Assembly (NCBI GenBank): GCA_031550535.1
Contig: JAVBOM010000057.1
Location: 1 to 64,000, forward strand
Direction of reading: 5' to 3'
Length of the DNA: 64,000 nt
Origin: Avichristensenella sp031550535
GTDB lineage: Bacteria > Bacillota > Clostridia > Christensenellales > Aristaeellaceae
Shown: one piece after another, positions 1-10,638 of the stretch
Position numbering within the stretch: position 1 is the stretch's first letter
Layout: every line of letters begins with the position of its first letter
Made by a program: the position numbers and the translations under genes
The notes under the pieces: model-generated
The model's database searches: none
Told to the model about the DNA's origin: nothing
Seen by the model: the letters and a program-made list of their open reading frames with translations, nothing else

Positions 1-24
1 TTCAGACGTGTGCTCTTCCGATCT
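1..24 (+). other. Illumina sequencing adapter remnant
   Basis: Bases 1-24 match the 3' end of the Illumina TruSeq read-2 adapter, including the diagnostic GTGTGCTCTTCCGATCT run at bases 8-24. This is untrimmed adapter and not genomic DNA. It means the window starts at an assembly-contig end and that bases 25 onward are the first biological sequence. Confidence 0.95.
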
Positions 25-100
25 ACTCCTTGATCTGCCGAAAAATCCACTCCGGCCTGCACGATTTCCATTTTTGAAACACGCCCTAAGAAAAAAAGAC

Positions 101-670
101 CTATTCTTCGCCCGGCTCCTCGTATATCCCGGTGACAATCAGCCCCATCCCGAGGTTTACGGAATACAGGAGCGTCTGTTCCTCCTTCTCAAAAAGGAAC
201 ATCTGCGTCTGGCTATCCGCGTGGATCGTCAGGACGCCGTCCTCCAGCTCGTATTCGTATGCCTGATCGGAATCCAGCCCCATGACGAACACGTTTGGCT
301 CCCCCGTGGGAACCAGGAAAAACACATACGCGGGCGGCGCGCCTTCCGCCTCGGAATCGGGCGTCCGCTCGATGTATACCACCCGCCAGACCGCCTCCGG
401 CGCGTCCTTATGCGCCATTTTCATGTACAGCGAATCGTACGCCAGCGCTTCCTGCGTCTCCGCGTCCACCGGCATCAAGTGGCCTTCCGACCAGTACGTG
501 CCCACGTCCACGGGCGATGATTTTGCGCCCTCCGCCACCTCGATCATCGCGATTCTGAGCGTCTTGCCGCCCGCAGACGGCGTTTCGGCCAGCGCCGCCG
601 CGCCCATCAGCAGGCAAAGGGCCAAGCAGCACGCAAGCGCGCGGCGCGGCATCGCTCCATGTTCCCGCAT
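101..670 (-). CDS. Secreted protein of unknown function
   Basis: 189 residues. A basic start (MREHGAMPRR) is followed by a hydrophobic stretch (about residues 11-27) ending in ALAE, a likely Sec signal peptide with cleavage near residue 28, so the protein is probably exported. The rest is a soluble, acidic, beta-rich-looking domain with no motif I recognise. The ATG at 670 is preceded by AAAGGAG about 10-11 bases upstream, which fixes the start. It lies downstream of the two CNNM transporter genes on the same strand (42-bp gap) and may be the last gene of that unit. No terminator is visible before the contig edge. Confidence 0.6.
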   Translation of the reverse strand: MREHGAMPRRALACCLALCLLMGAAALAETPSAGGKTLRIAMIEVAEGAKSSPVDVGTYWSEGHLMPVDAETQEALAYDSLYMKMAHKDAPEAVWRVVYIERTPDSEAEGAPPAYVFFLVPTGEPNVFVMGLDSDQAYEYELEDGVLTIHADSQTQMFLFEKEEQTLLYSVNLGMGLIVTGIYEEPGEE

Positions 671-712
671 TTATCCACCACTCCTTTTTTTCTTTTGTAT
701 CGGCATCTTTCT

Positions 713-1990
713 TCAGCTTTCCGCCTTTCCGCCTTCCGCCGTCCGCGCCTCCACCAACAGCCGGGTCACGCGCCGCTTACGGATTTTTTGTACCGTCAGC
801 GTCAAATCCTTGTACACGAACGAATCACCCACCATGGGGAAGCCGCCCAGCATCTCGATGGTCCATCCGCCCAGCGTCGCGTTGTCGTTATCAAAGCCGC
901 GGTCGTCCATATCCAACTCCGCGAAGAAGTCCGCGATGCGCATGTCCCCGTCGGCCTCATAGCGGCCGGGGGACAGTTCGCGAAACTCATCGACGATCTC
1001 GTCGGATTCATCCCAGATATCCCCGACGAGCTGCTCCAGCACGTCCTCCATGGTCAGGATGCCGAGCGTGCCGCCGTATTCGTCGCCGACGATGACCATG
1101 TGCGCTTGCCGCGCCTTCATCGTCGCGAGCACGTCCGGCAGCGGCATCGTCTTGTGCACGAAGTTGGCGGGCATCAGCAGCGCGCGCAGGTCCGGCCTCG
1201 GCTCATCCACCATGCGTTTGAACAGGCGGTTCAGGTGCAGGATGCCGATCACATTGTCAATGCTGCCCTCGTAGACCGGGATGCGGGAGTGTGGGGAGCG
1301 CAGCGCCGTTTGCAGGATGTCGTCATAATCGTCCTCGATGTCCACGGCCAGGATATCCACGCGCGGGGTGACGATCTCAAAGGCGGACACGTCGTCAAAT
1401 TCGAGCGCGCTCTGCAGCAGGTCCGTGGTCTCTTCATCAATGACGCCCTCGTCCTCGACCGTATCCAGGATGATTTCCAGATCATCCTCCGTGACGCTCG
1501 GGCCTTCCGCCTGCGTGTTCTTCCACAGGCGCGACACGGCGCGGATGAACGCCCCGACCGCGATGGCGAGCGGCTTGGCGATGAACATCAGCCCCTTCAG
1601 CGGCGCGGCCGCCAGGGTCGCGAAGCGTTCCGCGGACTCCTTCGCGACGACCTTGGGGACAATTTCCCCAAAGGTGAGCAGCAGCAGCGTCATGACCACG
1701 GTGGCGACCCACGCGTAGTTATCGCCCAGGAGCGACAGCACGAGCGCCGTGGCGATGGAGGTCGCCGCGTTATTGACCAGGTTATTGCCGATCAGGATGG
1801 TGGTCAGCGCGCTGTCATAGTCCTGATGGATGGCGTATGCCCACTTAGACAGGGTGCCGCCGCTCTCCGACGCGCGGCGCAGGCGCAGCTCGCTGGCGGA
1901 GGTGTAGGCGATCTCGCTGCCCGAGAAGAACGCGGACGTGAGGATCAGCGCCAGGATGGCGAAAACGCTGCTAAGCATCGCTCCGCACAC
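713..1990 (-). CDS. CNNM/CorC-family transporter with CBS domains (second copy)
   Basis: A DUF21/CNNM membrane domain (roughly residues 1-185, four hydrophobic segments, with the FFSGSEIA motif near the N terminus) is followed by a CBS pair (about 200-325) and a C-terminal CorC_HlyC domain (about 340-415). The family is linked to Mg2+/Co2+ efflux or Mg2+ homeostasis at the cytoplasmic membrane; the old name is hemolysin-related. The start is a GTG at 1990 after a GGAGGAGG run; an ATG at 1978 is the alternative. Either start overlaps the 3' end of the upstream paralogue (8 to 20 bases), so the two are translationally coupled. They look like a tandem duplication that has diverged and may form a heteromer. 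Confidence 0.85.
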   Translation of the reverse strand: MCGAMLSSVFAILALILTSAFFSGSEIAYTSASELRLRRASESGGTLSKWAYAIHQDYDSALTTILIGNNLVNNAATSIATALVLSLLGDNYAWVATVVMTLLLLTFGEIVPKVVAKESAERFATLAAAPLKGLMFIAKPLAIAVGAFIRAVSRLWKNTQAEGPSVTEDDLEIILDTVEDEGVIDEETTDLLQSALEFDDVSAFEIVTPRVDILAVDIEDDYDDILQTALRSPHSRIPVYEGSIDNVIGILHLNRLFKRMVDEPRPDLRALLMPANFVHKTMPLPDVLATMKARQAHMVIVGDEYGGTLGILTMEDVLEQLVGDIWDESDEIVDEFRELSPGRYEADGDMRIADFFAELDMDDRGFDNDNATLGGWTIEMLGGFPMVGDSFVYKDLTLTVQKIRKRRVTRLLVEARTAEGGKAES

Positions 1991-2990
1991 CCCCCTCCTC
2001 CTCCTCGTCGTAGATCTCGCCGACGAGCGTTTCCAGAATGTCCTCCATGGTCACGACGCCGAGCACATTCTCCCATTGATCCAGCACGACCGTGAAATGC
2101 GTCTTTTTGTTGCTCATCTCCGGGAGAAGATCGTCCAGGCGCATGGTGTCCGGAACGGTGTGCACGGGCTCCGCAATATCGGCCAGCGAAAGGTCGTGGC
2201 CGCCTTGCAGCACGGCGCGCAGGTATTCGCGGATGCGCAGCAGGCCGACCACTTCGCCCGTCTCCCCGACGACCGGGATGCGGGAGTGCGTGTGCTCCTT
2301 GATGATCGTGAGCGCCTGCTCCTGCCGGGTGGAAACCGGGAGCTTGAGCACATCCTTCCAAGGGGTCAGGATGTCGCGGACCGTGGCGCCCGTATACTGG
2401 ATGGCTGAGTGCACGAGCTCGCCCGTCTCCTCGTCCAGCGCGCCTTCCTCGACAGCGTCCTCGATGATGTCGTACAGTTCGTCCTCGGTCACGGTGGGCT
2501 GGGCGCCTTGCCGCCCGCGAAGCGGACGCCGGGCCAGCGCGCTGATGGACGAGAACAGCGCGGACAAGGGCCGGAGCAGCTTCATCAGCACGAGGAGGGA
2601 CGATGCTGTTTTCATCGCGAACCACTCGCTGCACGCCTTGGCAAACGCCTTGGGCAGCGTTTCCGACAGCAGAAAGATGACGATGGTGATCACGACCGTC
2701 GCATACTTGACGGCGGCGGGACCCCATAGCTTCGTGGCGAAAACCGTTGCGACGGTCATCGCGGTGATGTTGACGATGTTATTGCCGATGAGCAGGGTGG
2801 TGAGTGCCCGGTCAAAGTCGTCCAGAATGCCGAGCACACGGCGCGCCTGCCTGTCGCCGGCCTCAGCGCGGCTGCGCATGCGGATTCTGTTGACGGAGGC
2901 GAACGCCATTTCAGTACCGGAACAGTAGAAACTGCCGCAAAGGCAGAGGACGAACAGCACTATCAGACCTATGGGAATGCCGTCCTCCAT
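1971..2990 (-). CDS. CNNM/CorC-family transporter with CBS domains (first copy)
   Basis: About 339 residues with the same architecture as its downstream neighbour: a DUF21 membrane domain containing FYCSGTEMAF, two CBS motifs, and a TMEDILETLVGEIYDE block typical of the family. It lacks most of the C-terminal CorC_HlyC domain and ends soon after the second CBS. The reading frame stays open to 3065, but the upstream part runs through a twin-hairpin repeat. The ATG at 2990, with GGAG 12 bases upstream, is a more likely start, and ATGs further up lack spacing to a Shine-Dalgarno. It is first gene of a two- or three-gene leftward unit. Confidence 0.82.
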   Translation of the reverse strand: MEDGIPIGLIVLFVLCLCGSFYCSGTEMAFASVNRIRMRSRAEAGDRQARRVLGILDDFDRALTTLLIGNNIVNITAMTVATVFATKLWGPAAVKYATVVITIVIFLLSETLPKAFAKACSEWFAMKTASSLLVLMKLLRPLSALFSSISALARRPLRGRQGAQPTVTEDELYDIIEDAVEEGALDEETGELVHSAIQYTGATVRDILTPWKDVLKLPVSTRQEQALTIIKEHTHSRIPVVGETGEVVGLLRIREYLRAVLQGGHDLSLADIAEPVHTVPDTMRLDDLLPEMSNKKTHFTVVLDQWENVLGVVTMEDILETLVGEIYDEEEEGGVRSDA

Positions 2991-3021
2991 TTCGGATACC
3001 ATCTCCTTTTTCATTTGATTG

Positions 3022-3080
3022 GCAGGGATTCCTTGCGGAATCCCTTTATGGCGCAGATTTTTCAAATCCGCGCCGCCATC
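3022..3080 (+). repeat. Twin-hairpin element, copy 1
   Basis: Hairpin 1 is GGGATTCC-TTGC-GGAATCCC. Hairpin 2 is GCGCAGATTT-TTC-AAATCCGCGC, followed by the GCCATC tail. It sits between the divergent CNNM and nitroreductase genes. Confidence 0.85.
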
Positions 3081-3139
3081 TGGTCTGTCTTTTCAAGACA
3101 CGCTATGCTATACTATACCATAGAAAGGATGAGGATACA

Positions 3140-3748
3140 ATGGATGTACTACAAGCAGCACTCCGCCGGCGGAGCATTCGCCGGTTTATCAGAAAGCCCA
3201 TCCCGCGCGACGCGCTTGCCGCCATGGCGGAGGCCGCGCGGCTCGCGCCGACGGGACTGAACCGCCAGCCGCTGCGCTTCGCCATCGTTTCGGACGAGGC
3301 GCTATGTGCGCGCGTTTTTCCGCTCACGCACTGGTCAAAGCTGATTCCGGACGGCAGCGTCGGGCCAAGCGACGCCACCCAGCCCGCCGCGTACATCGTG
3401 ATCCTGGTGGATCAGGCGATCGCGAAGGCATCCGACACGGACGCGGGCGCGGCGGCCATGAGCATCCTGCTGGCGGCCGAGGCGCAGGGCATCGCGAGCT
3501 GCTGGCTGGGCAGCGTTGACCGCAAAGAAATTCTCGCCCTGCTGGGGCTTTCCGCCGAGCGGTTCGCGATTCACACGGTCGTCGCGCTTGGCTATGCGGC
3601 GAGCGAATCCCGCGCCGTGCCGATGAAGGACGGCGACACGGTGTACTATCTGGAAGCGCCGGACCGCCTGTGCGTGCCCAAGCGCGCGCCGGAGGACGTC
3701 ATTGCCTGGATGGACGAGAACGGGGGAGCGGCATGGAACGAAACCTGA
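3140..3748 (+). CDS. Nitroreductase family protein
   Basis: 202 residues. The N terminus (LRRRSIRRF, then GLNRQPLRF) carries the arginine/serine FMN-phosphate contacts typical of nitroreductases, and the C-terminal half has the GIASCWLG glycine-cysteine block. The fold is an FMN-dependent NAD(P)H oxidoreductase in the cytoplasm; the natural substrate cannot be told from sequence. A GAAAGGATGAGG ribosome-binding stretch precedes the ATG, and a TATACT box at 3109-3114 could be its -10 element, though the -35 is poor. The gene overlaps the next one by 16 bases, so the two are likely co-transcribed. A second nitroreductase of the same fold is at 47.3-47.9 kb. Confidence 0.85.
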   Translation: MDVLQAALRRRSIRRFIRKPIPRDALAAMAEAARLAPTGLNRQPLRFAIVSDEALCARVFPLTHWSKLIPDGSVGPSDATQPAAYIVILVDQAIAKASDTDAGAAAMSILLAAEAQGIASCWLGSVDRKEILALLGLSAERFAIHTVVALGYAASESRAVPMKDGDTVYYLEAPDRLCVPKRAPEDVIAWMDENGGAAWNET

Positions 3749-4491
3749 GCTTTCCGCGGGATAGCATCGCGCGTGTCCGCGTCAAACTGACCTGGGCGCA
3801 GGTCGAGGCCGTATCGGGCGGCCCGGACGCGTTTGACGTGCTGATCGCCGGCGACGAGGACAGCGTGGAGGAGCTTCGCGTGGAGCAGACGGGGGACGAC
3901 CTGTCCATCGCGCAGCCGCAGCTCGCCTTTGCCAAGGAGATCCTGCCCCGCAGGCGCTGGCTGCAGATCTGTCTGCGCGTGCCGGCTGCCTGGAAGGGCG
4001 ATCTGGACATCGCGACGATTTCCGGATCGCTCGGCGCGCACGGGATTGCGGGCGATGAGGTCACGCTGACGACGGTCAGCGGCCCGATACACGCGCACGA
4101 CATCGTGAGCGGCCATTTCGCCATGCACACGGCGACCGGCACGCTCGCGGGGGATACGATCCAGGCGAACCACTGCTACATCCGGACGGTGTCCGGCCGC
4201 GTGGCGGTGGCGGAAGCCAGGTTCACCTCCGCCAAAGTGTTCACCGTCAGCGGCGAAGTGAGCCTCGCGCTGGCGGACGGTGCCAAGACGCTCGATTTGC
4301 AGTCCGTTTCCGGTGCCATGCGCGTGGAGACGGATACTCCGGTCCTGGCGGCGCTGCACTCGCTCAGCGGTCAGCTTTCGCTGGATGAAAGCCTGGCCGC
4401 GCGGGATGGCATTATAGAAAACGTGAAGAATATACTAGAGATCACCGCCTCGTCGGTTACCGGCGATCTGGCGGTCAGAAGGAGGGAATAA
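3733..4491 (+). CDS. DUF4097-type beta-strand repeat protein
   Basis: 252 residues from the ATG at 3733, preceded by GGGGGAG. The body is a series of short beta strands repeating a pattern like TISGSLGAHGI, TVSGPIHAHDI, TVSGRVAVAEA and TVSGEVSLALA about every 20-25 residues. This is the hallmark of DUF4097 (putative adhesin), a right-handed beta-helix-like repeat. There is no signal peptide or membrane segment, so it is probably cytoplasmic despite the family name. DUF4097 proteins in Firmicutes are often near envelope-stress genes, but nothing here supports that link. It overlaps the nitroreductase and is followed after one base by copZ. Confidence 0.7.
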   Translation: MERNLSFPRDSIARVRVKLTWAQVEAVSGGPDAFDVLIAGDEDSVEELRVEQTGDDLSIAQPQLAFAKEILPRRRWLQICLRVPAAWKGDLDIATISGSLGAHGIAGDEVTLTTVSGPIHAHDIVSGHFAMHTATGTLAGDTIQANHCYIRTVSGRVAVAEARFTSAKVFTVSGEVSLALADGAKTLDLQSVSGAMRVETDTPVLAALHSLSGQLSLDESLAARDGIIENVKNILEITASSVTGDLAVRRRE

Positions 4492-4492
4492 C

Positions 4493-4707
4493 ATGGCAAA
4501 GACCGTAACGATGCAGATAACAGGCATGCACTGCAAGGGGTGCGCGCTGGGCGTGATGGCGGCGCTAGAAAAGGTGCCCGGGGTGGAATCCGCCAAGGCG
4601 AGCTACCCGGAGCAGACGGCCGTGGTACAGATGAAGGATGACGCATACGACGAAGCCGCGCTGCGCGGGGCGGTGAAGGCCGCCGGGTTTGAGGTCACGG
4701 GGGTTCA

Positions 4708-4711
<4 letters not shown>
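4493..4711 (+). CDS. copZ: CopZ-like copper chaperone (HMA domain)
   Basis: 72 residues, one heavy-metal-associated domain. The metal site is GMHCKGC near residues 11-17 (two cysteines binding Cu(I)). The beta-alpha-beta-beta-alpha-beta pattern and length are standard for CopZ. It would carry Cu(I) to the ATPase encoded immediately downstream. An AGGAGGG ribosome-binding site lies just upstream, and its stop overlaps the copA start by four bases (ATGA), so the pair is co-translated. No CsoR or CopY regulator gene is adjacent. Confidence 0.88.
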
Positions 4712-6913
<2,202 letters not shown>

Positions 6914-6918
<5 letters not shown>

Positions 6919-6966
6919 GGATTTCGACCTTGGCCCGCAATCATCCGGTTGCGTGCCGCCGTCATT
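6914..6966 (+). repeat. Twin-hairpin element, copy 2 (hairpin 1 damaged)
   Basis: Begins GGTAGGGATTTCG but lacks the 3' arm of hairpin 1. Hairpin 2 is of the CGCAATC/GGTTGCG type and ends in GCCGCCGTC. It includes the copA stop codon and ends 14 bases before the next start. Confidence 0.75.
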
Positions 6967-6979
6967 GTAGAACGGAGCG

Positions 6980-7756
6980 ATGCAAATGGAGCAGCGCATT
7001 GCGCAGACCATCGAAGGCGAGCTGCAAGCGATTGAGCGAACGGAAAATGTCACCATCCTGCTGGCCATCGAATCGGGCAGCCGGGCATGGGGCTTTGCCT
7101 CCCCGAACAGCGACTATGACGTGCGCTTTCTGTATCTCCGGCCGCGCGATCACTATCTGCGGCTGGACCAGGCGCGGGATGTGATCGAGTGGCGGCTGGA
7201 TGATACGCTGGACATCAACGGGTGGGACTACAGCAAGACGCTTCGGCTCCTGCGCGCGTCCAATCCGACGCTGTTTGAGTGGGTGAGCTCGCCCATTGTT
7301 TACCGCCGCCACCCGTTTATGGATGAGTTTGTCGCCATGGCGCGAACCTACTTTGTGTCAAAGCCGAGTCTGCATCACTACTTGCGTATGGCGCAGCATA
7401 ACTACAGCGAGTTTCTGCAAGGCGAGCGGGTGAAGCTGAAAAAGTACTTCTATGTATTGCGGCCCATCCTTGCCTGCCGGCATATCTTCGCCGAAGGAAC
7501 CCCGCCGCCGATGCTGTTCGAAACGCTCGCTAGCATGTACCTGGACGCCGAAACCCGCCCGCACGTGGACGCGCTGCTGGCGCAAAAGATGGCCGCGCCA
7601 GAGCTTGGCGAAGGGCCGCGCGTGCCCGTGCTGAACGCGTACATCGAGCGGAGCCTCGCGGAGTTGACCGCGCGCGTGTACGCGCTGCCGTCCGTGGCGA
7701 GAAAGGAATGGGAAGAACTCAACGCGCTGTTTTTGCGCGCGCTGACGCTCGTGTAG
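6980..7756 (+). CDS. RlaP/YcgL-type nucleotidyltransferase-fold protein
   Basis: 258 residues. The motif GSRAWGFASPNSDYDVRF (about residues 33-50) is a DNA-polymerase-beta-superfamily nucleotidyltransferase signature: the GS pair followed by D-x-D metal ligands. Together with the TLFEWVSSPIVYR segment it matches the predicted nucleotidyltransferase family PF10127, named RlaP because some members occur beside RNA ligases. No RNA ligase gene is adjacent here. The substrate is unknown. It begins 14 bases after a twin-hairpin element, with a weak GGAG-like site (ACGGAGCG) upstream of the ATG. Confidence 0.75.
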   Translation: MQMEQRIAQTIEGELQAIERTENVTILLAIESGSRAWGFASPNSDYDVRFLYLRPRDHYLRLDQARDVIEWRLDDTLDINGWDYSKTLRLLRASNPTLFEWVSSPIVYRRHPFMDEFVAMARTYFVSKPSLHHYLRMAQHNYSEFLQGERVKLKKYFYVLRPILACRHIFAEGTPPPMLFETLASMYLDAETRPHVDALLAQKMAAPELGEGPRVPVLNAYIERSLAELTARVYALPSVARKEWEELNALFLRALTLV

Positions 7757-7771
7757 ACCCGCGTTCGCGCG

Positions 7772-7800
7772 TTGACCCTGTCTTTTATCCGTGGTATACT
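7772..7800 (+). promoter_or_regulatory. Sigma-A promoter of the PDH operon
   Basis: TTGACC at 7772-7777 and TATACT at 7795-7800 are separated by 17 bases, close to consensus. The expected start of transcription is near 7807, which gives a leader of about 50 nt before the GTG start of the E2 gene. Confidence 0.8.
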
Positions 7801-7856
7801 TTTTAATTGGGCAACCATGGCATGTCACAGTATGCATACAAGGAGGCGAAGCGGCG

Positions 7857-9227
7857 GTGATTCCAGTCATCATGCCCCGCCAGGGGCAGAGCGTGGAGAG
7901 CTGCGTCATCACGAAATGGCACAAAAAGCCGGGCGACACGGTGGCGCCGGGCGATCTTCTGTTTTCGTATGAGACGGACAAGGCGGCTTTCGATGAGGAG
8001 GCAAAAGAGGCTGGTACGCTGCTGGCCATCCTGCGGGAGGCGGGGGACGACGTGCCCTGCCTGGAAACCGTGTGCGTCCTGGGCGCGCCGGGGGAGGATA
8101 TTTCCGCGCTGACGGCCGCCGCGCCGGGTGGGGCCGATGCGCCCGCAGCCCCGGCAGCGGCGGCTGTTTCCGTGAATAATATGGAAAGTCGCTCCGTTCC
8201 GACATCCGCTTCCGCGCTCGCGCCCGGCACGATTTCCCCCCGCGCGCGGGCGATGGCCGCGCGGAGCGGCGCGGACCTGTCGCAGGCCGTGGCGTCCGGG
8301 CCGATGGGCCGCGTGATCGCGCGGGACGTGCAGGCATTGATTGACGCGGGCAGGACCGCGACGCCCGCCGCGCGCGGGTTGGTCGCGCCGGGCGTGGCCG
8401 GGACGGGCCTTGGGGGCCGCGCGGCGCTGCGGGATATGGGTGTATCGCCGGAAATCGTGCAAGTCGTCGCGCCCGCACAGCAAATCACGGCGGAAGCGCA
8501 TGCCGTCCCCGCCGAAACCTGGGACGAGCCGCTGCCCAACATCAGGAAGCGCATCGCCAAGGCCATGCACGAATCCCTATCCACCATGGCGCAGCTCACG
8601 CACACCGCCACGTATGACGCGACGGAGGTGCTCAGCCTGCGCAAGCGGTTCAAGGAGCGCGGCAAGCCCTACGGCATGGACGGTGTGACGCTGGGCGATC
8701 TGATCGCCTTCGCCGTGTCGCGCACGCTGACGCAGCCAGAGCACGCGGCGCTGAACGCGCATTTCCTCGGCGACTCCATGCGCTTTTTCCGCCACGTGCA
8801 GCTTGGCATCGCGGTGGATACGCCGCGCGGGCTGATGGTGCCGACGCTGCGCGACGCGGACACGAAAACGCTGCTGGAAATCTCCTTGGAGACCAAGGCG
8901 CTGGCCGCCGCGTGCCAGAGCGGCGCGATTGACCCGGATCTGCTGTCCGGCGGCAGCTTCACCGTGTCCAACCTCGGCGCGCTGGAGGTCGAGCACTTCA
9001 CGCCCGTCATCAACCCGCCGCAGACGGGCATCCTGGGCGTGAATACGCTGCAGCAGCGCGTCCGCGAGAAGGACTGCGGCATCGAGGTCTACTCCGCGAT
9101 GTCGATCTCCTTGACATACGATCACCGCGCATTGGACGGCGCGCCCGCGTCGCGCTTCCTGCGCGATCTGAAACATAACCTGGAAAACATTCAAATGCTG
9201 CTGGGCGGAGGTGCGTATCATGTATGA
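7857..9227 (+). CDS. pdhC: Dihydrolipoamide acetyltransferase (E2) of a pyruvate-dehydrogenase-type complex
   Basis: 456 residues from a GTG at 7857, with AGGAGG ten bases upstream; earlier starts fall inside the promoter. One lipoyl domain (about 1-78, lipoyl lysine K42 in ETDKA) is followed by an Ala/Pro-rich linker. Next comes a peripheral-subunit-binding domain (ISPRARAMAARSGAD region) that docks E1/E3, and then the catalytic acyltransferase domain ending with DHRALDGAPA, which carries the active-site histidine and aspartate. It moves the acetyl group from lipoamide to CoA and forms the core of the complex. It overlaps lpdA by 8 bases. No lipoate ligase gene is nearby. Confidence 0.9.
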   Translation: MIPVIMPRQGQSVESCVITKWHKKPGDTVAPGDLLFSYETDKAAFDEEAKEAGTLLAILREAGDDVPCLETVCVLGAPGEDISALTAAAPGGADAPAAPAAAAVSVNNMESRSVPTSASALAPGTISPRARAMAARSGADLSQAVASGPMGRVIARDVQALIDAGRTATPAARGLVAPGVAGTGLGGRAALRDMGVSPEIVQVVAPAQQITAEAHAVPAETWDEPLPNIRKRIAKAMHESLSTMAQLTHTATYDATEVLSLRKRFKERGKPYGMDGVTLGDLIAFAVSRTLTQPEHAALNAHFLGDSMRFFRHVQLGIAVDTPRGLMVPTLRDADTKTLLEISLETKALAAACQSGAIDPDLLSGGSFTVSNLGALEVEHFTPVINPPQTGILGVNTLQQRVREKDCGIEVYSAMSISLTYDHRALDGAPASRFLRDLKHNLENIQMLLGGGAYHV

Positions 9228-10584
9228 TCTGTTGGTGCTGGGCGGCGGCCCGGCCGGGTATCTGGCGGCGGAGCGCGCGGGCCACGCGGGCCTTTCCGTG
9301 TGCTGCTTTGAGATGAGGGAAATGGGCGGCGTGTGCCTGAACGAGGGGTGCATCCCGTCCAAGGCGCTGCTGAATTCCGCCAAGATGTACGACCACGCCG
9401 TGCACGGCAAGAGCTTCGGCGTGATCGCGAATGACATCACGCTGGACCACGCGGCCGTGCAGAAGCGCCGCGCCAAGGTGGTGCGCACGCTCGTGGCGGG
9501 CGTGAAGGGCAAGATGAAGGCCAACAATGTCACCGTCGTCAAGGAGCGCGCGGCCATTCGCGGGCTGATCGACGGAGGCATTGCCGTGGAGGCGGCGGGC
9601 GAGGTGTACGAGGGCAAGCGCCTGCTGATTGCGACGGGGTCCTCGCCGGTCGTGCCGCCGATCCCGGGGCTGAAGGACGGCCTGGAAGCCGGCTGGGTGC
9701 TGACGAACCGCGAGGTGCTGACGCTGCCGGAGGTGCCGAAGGAGCTTGTGATCATCGGCGGCGGCGTGATCGGGCTGGAAATGGCGTCGTACTACAACAG
9801 CGCGGGCAGCCATGTGACCGTGATCGAAATGCTGGACCACATCGCCGGGCCGACGGACCGGGAAATCGCGGACTTCCTGCTGAAGGAATACGCGGCCAAG
9901 GGCGTCGATTTCAAGCTGAACGCGAAGGTGGTTTCGCTCGGCGACGGCAAGGTTGCCTACGAGCAGGAAGGGCAGTCCCTCGCCGTTGCGGCGGACAAGG
10001 TGCTGCTGTCCATCGGCCGCAGGGCCAACACGGCGGGCATCGGCCTGGAGGCCATCGGCGTAGAGACGAACCGCATGGGCGTCATCACGGACGCGCAGGG
10101 CCGCACGAACGTGCCGAACGTATTCGCGGCGGGCGACGTGAACGGCGTATCCATGCTGGCGCATACCGCGTACCGCGAGGCCGAGGTCTGCGTAAACACG
10201 ATGCTCGGCAAGCGCGACACCATGCGCTACCACGCCATCCCGTCCGTGATCTACACGCAGCCAGAGGTAGCTGGCGTGGGGCTGACCGAGGAAGCGGCGA
10301 AGGCCGAGGGCATCGACTACGAGTGCCAGAAGCTCTCCATGCGCTACGCGGGCCGGTTTGTGGCGGAAAACGACGGCGACGGGCTGTGCAAGGTGCTGAT
10401 CGACAAAAAGCACCGGAACATCATCGGCGCGCACCTGGTGGGCGGGTACGCGTCGGAGATCATCTGGGGCGCTGCCGCGATGATCGAGGCGGAGCTGCGC
10501 GTCCAGGACGCGCGCGAGATCGTGTTCCCGCACCCGACGGTGTCGGAGATCCTCCGCGAGGTCATTTGGGAGTTTAACGAGTAG
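9220..10584 (+). CDS. lpdA: Dihydrolipoyl dehydrogenase (E3)
   Basis: 454 residues from the ATG at 9220. An N-terminal FAD-binding GGGPAG (residues 8-13), the redox-active disulfide C39-x4-C44 in GGVCLNEGCIPSK, a central NAD-binding GGGVIGLEMA motif and the C-terminal HPTVSE dyad (from the partner subunit) are all present. It reoxidises dihydrolipoamide on E2 with NAD+. Unlike some Gram-positive E3 proteins it carries no fused lipoyl domain. It lies between E2 and E1, with a 54-base gap to E1. Confidence 0.93.
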   Translation: MYDLLVLGGGPAGYLAAERAGHAGLSVCCFEMREMGGVCLNEGCIPSKALLNSAKMYDHAVHGKSFGVIANDITLDHAAVQKRRAKVVRTLVAGVKGKMKANNVTVVKERAAIRGLIDGGIAVEAAGEVYEGKRLLIATGSSPVVPPIPGLKDGLEAGWVLTNREVLTLPEVPKELVIIGGGVIGLEMASYYNSAGSHVTVIEMLDHIAGPTDREIADFLLKEYAAKGVDFKLNAKVVSLGDGKVAYEQEGQSLAVAADKVLLSIGRRANTAGIGLEAIGVETNRMGVITDAQGRTNVPNVFAAGDVNGVSMLAHTAYREAEVCVNTMLGKRDTMRYHAIPSVIYTQPEVAGVGLTEEAAKAEGIDYECQKLSMRYAGRFVAENDGDGLCKVLIDKKHRNIIGAHLVGGYASEIIWGAAAMIEAELRVQDAREIVFPHPTVSEILREVIWEFNE

Positions 10585-10638
10585 ATTCCGCGCCTCAGCG
10601 CGCTGTACGCACCATACGAACGGAAGGGAGCCACCAAA

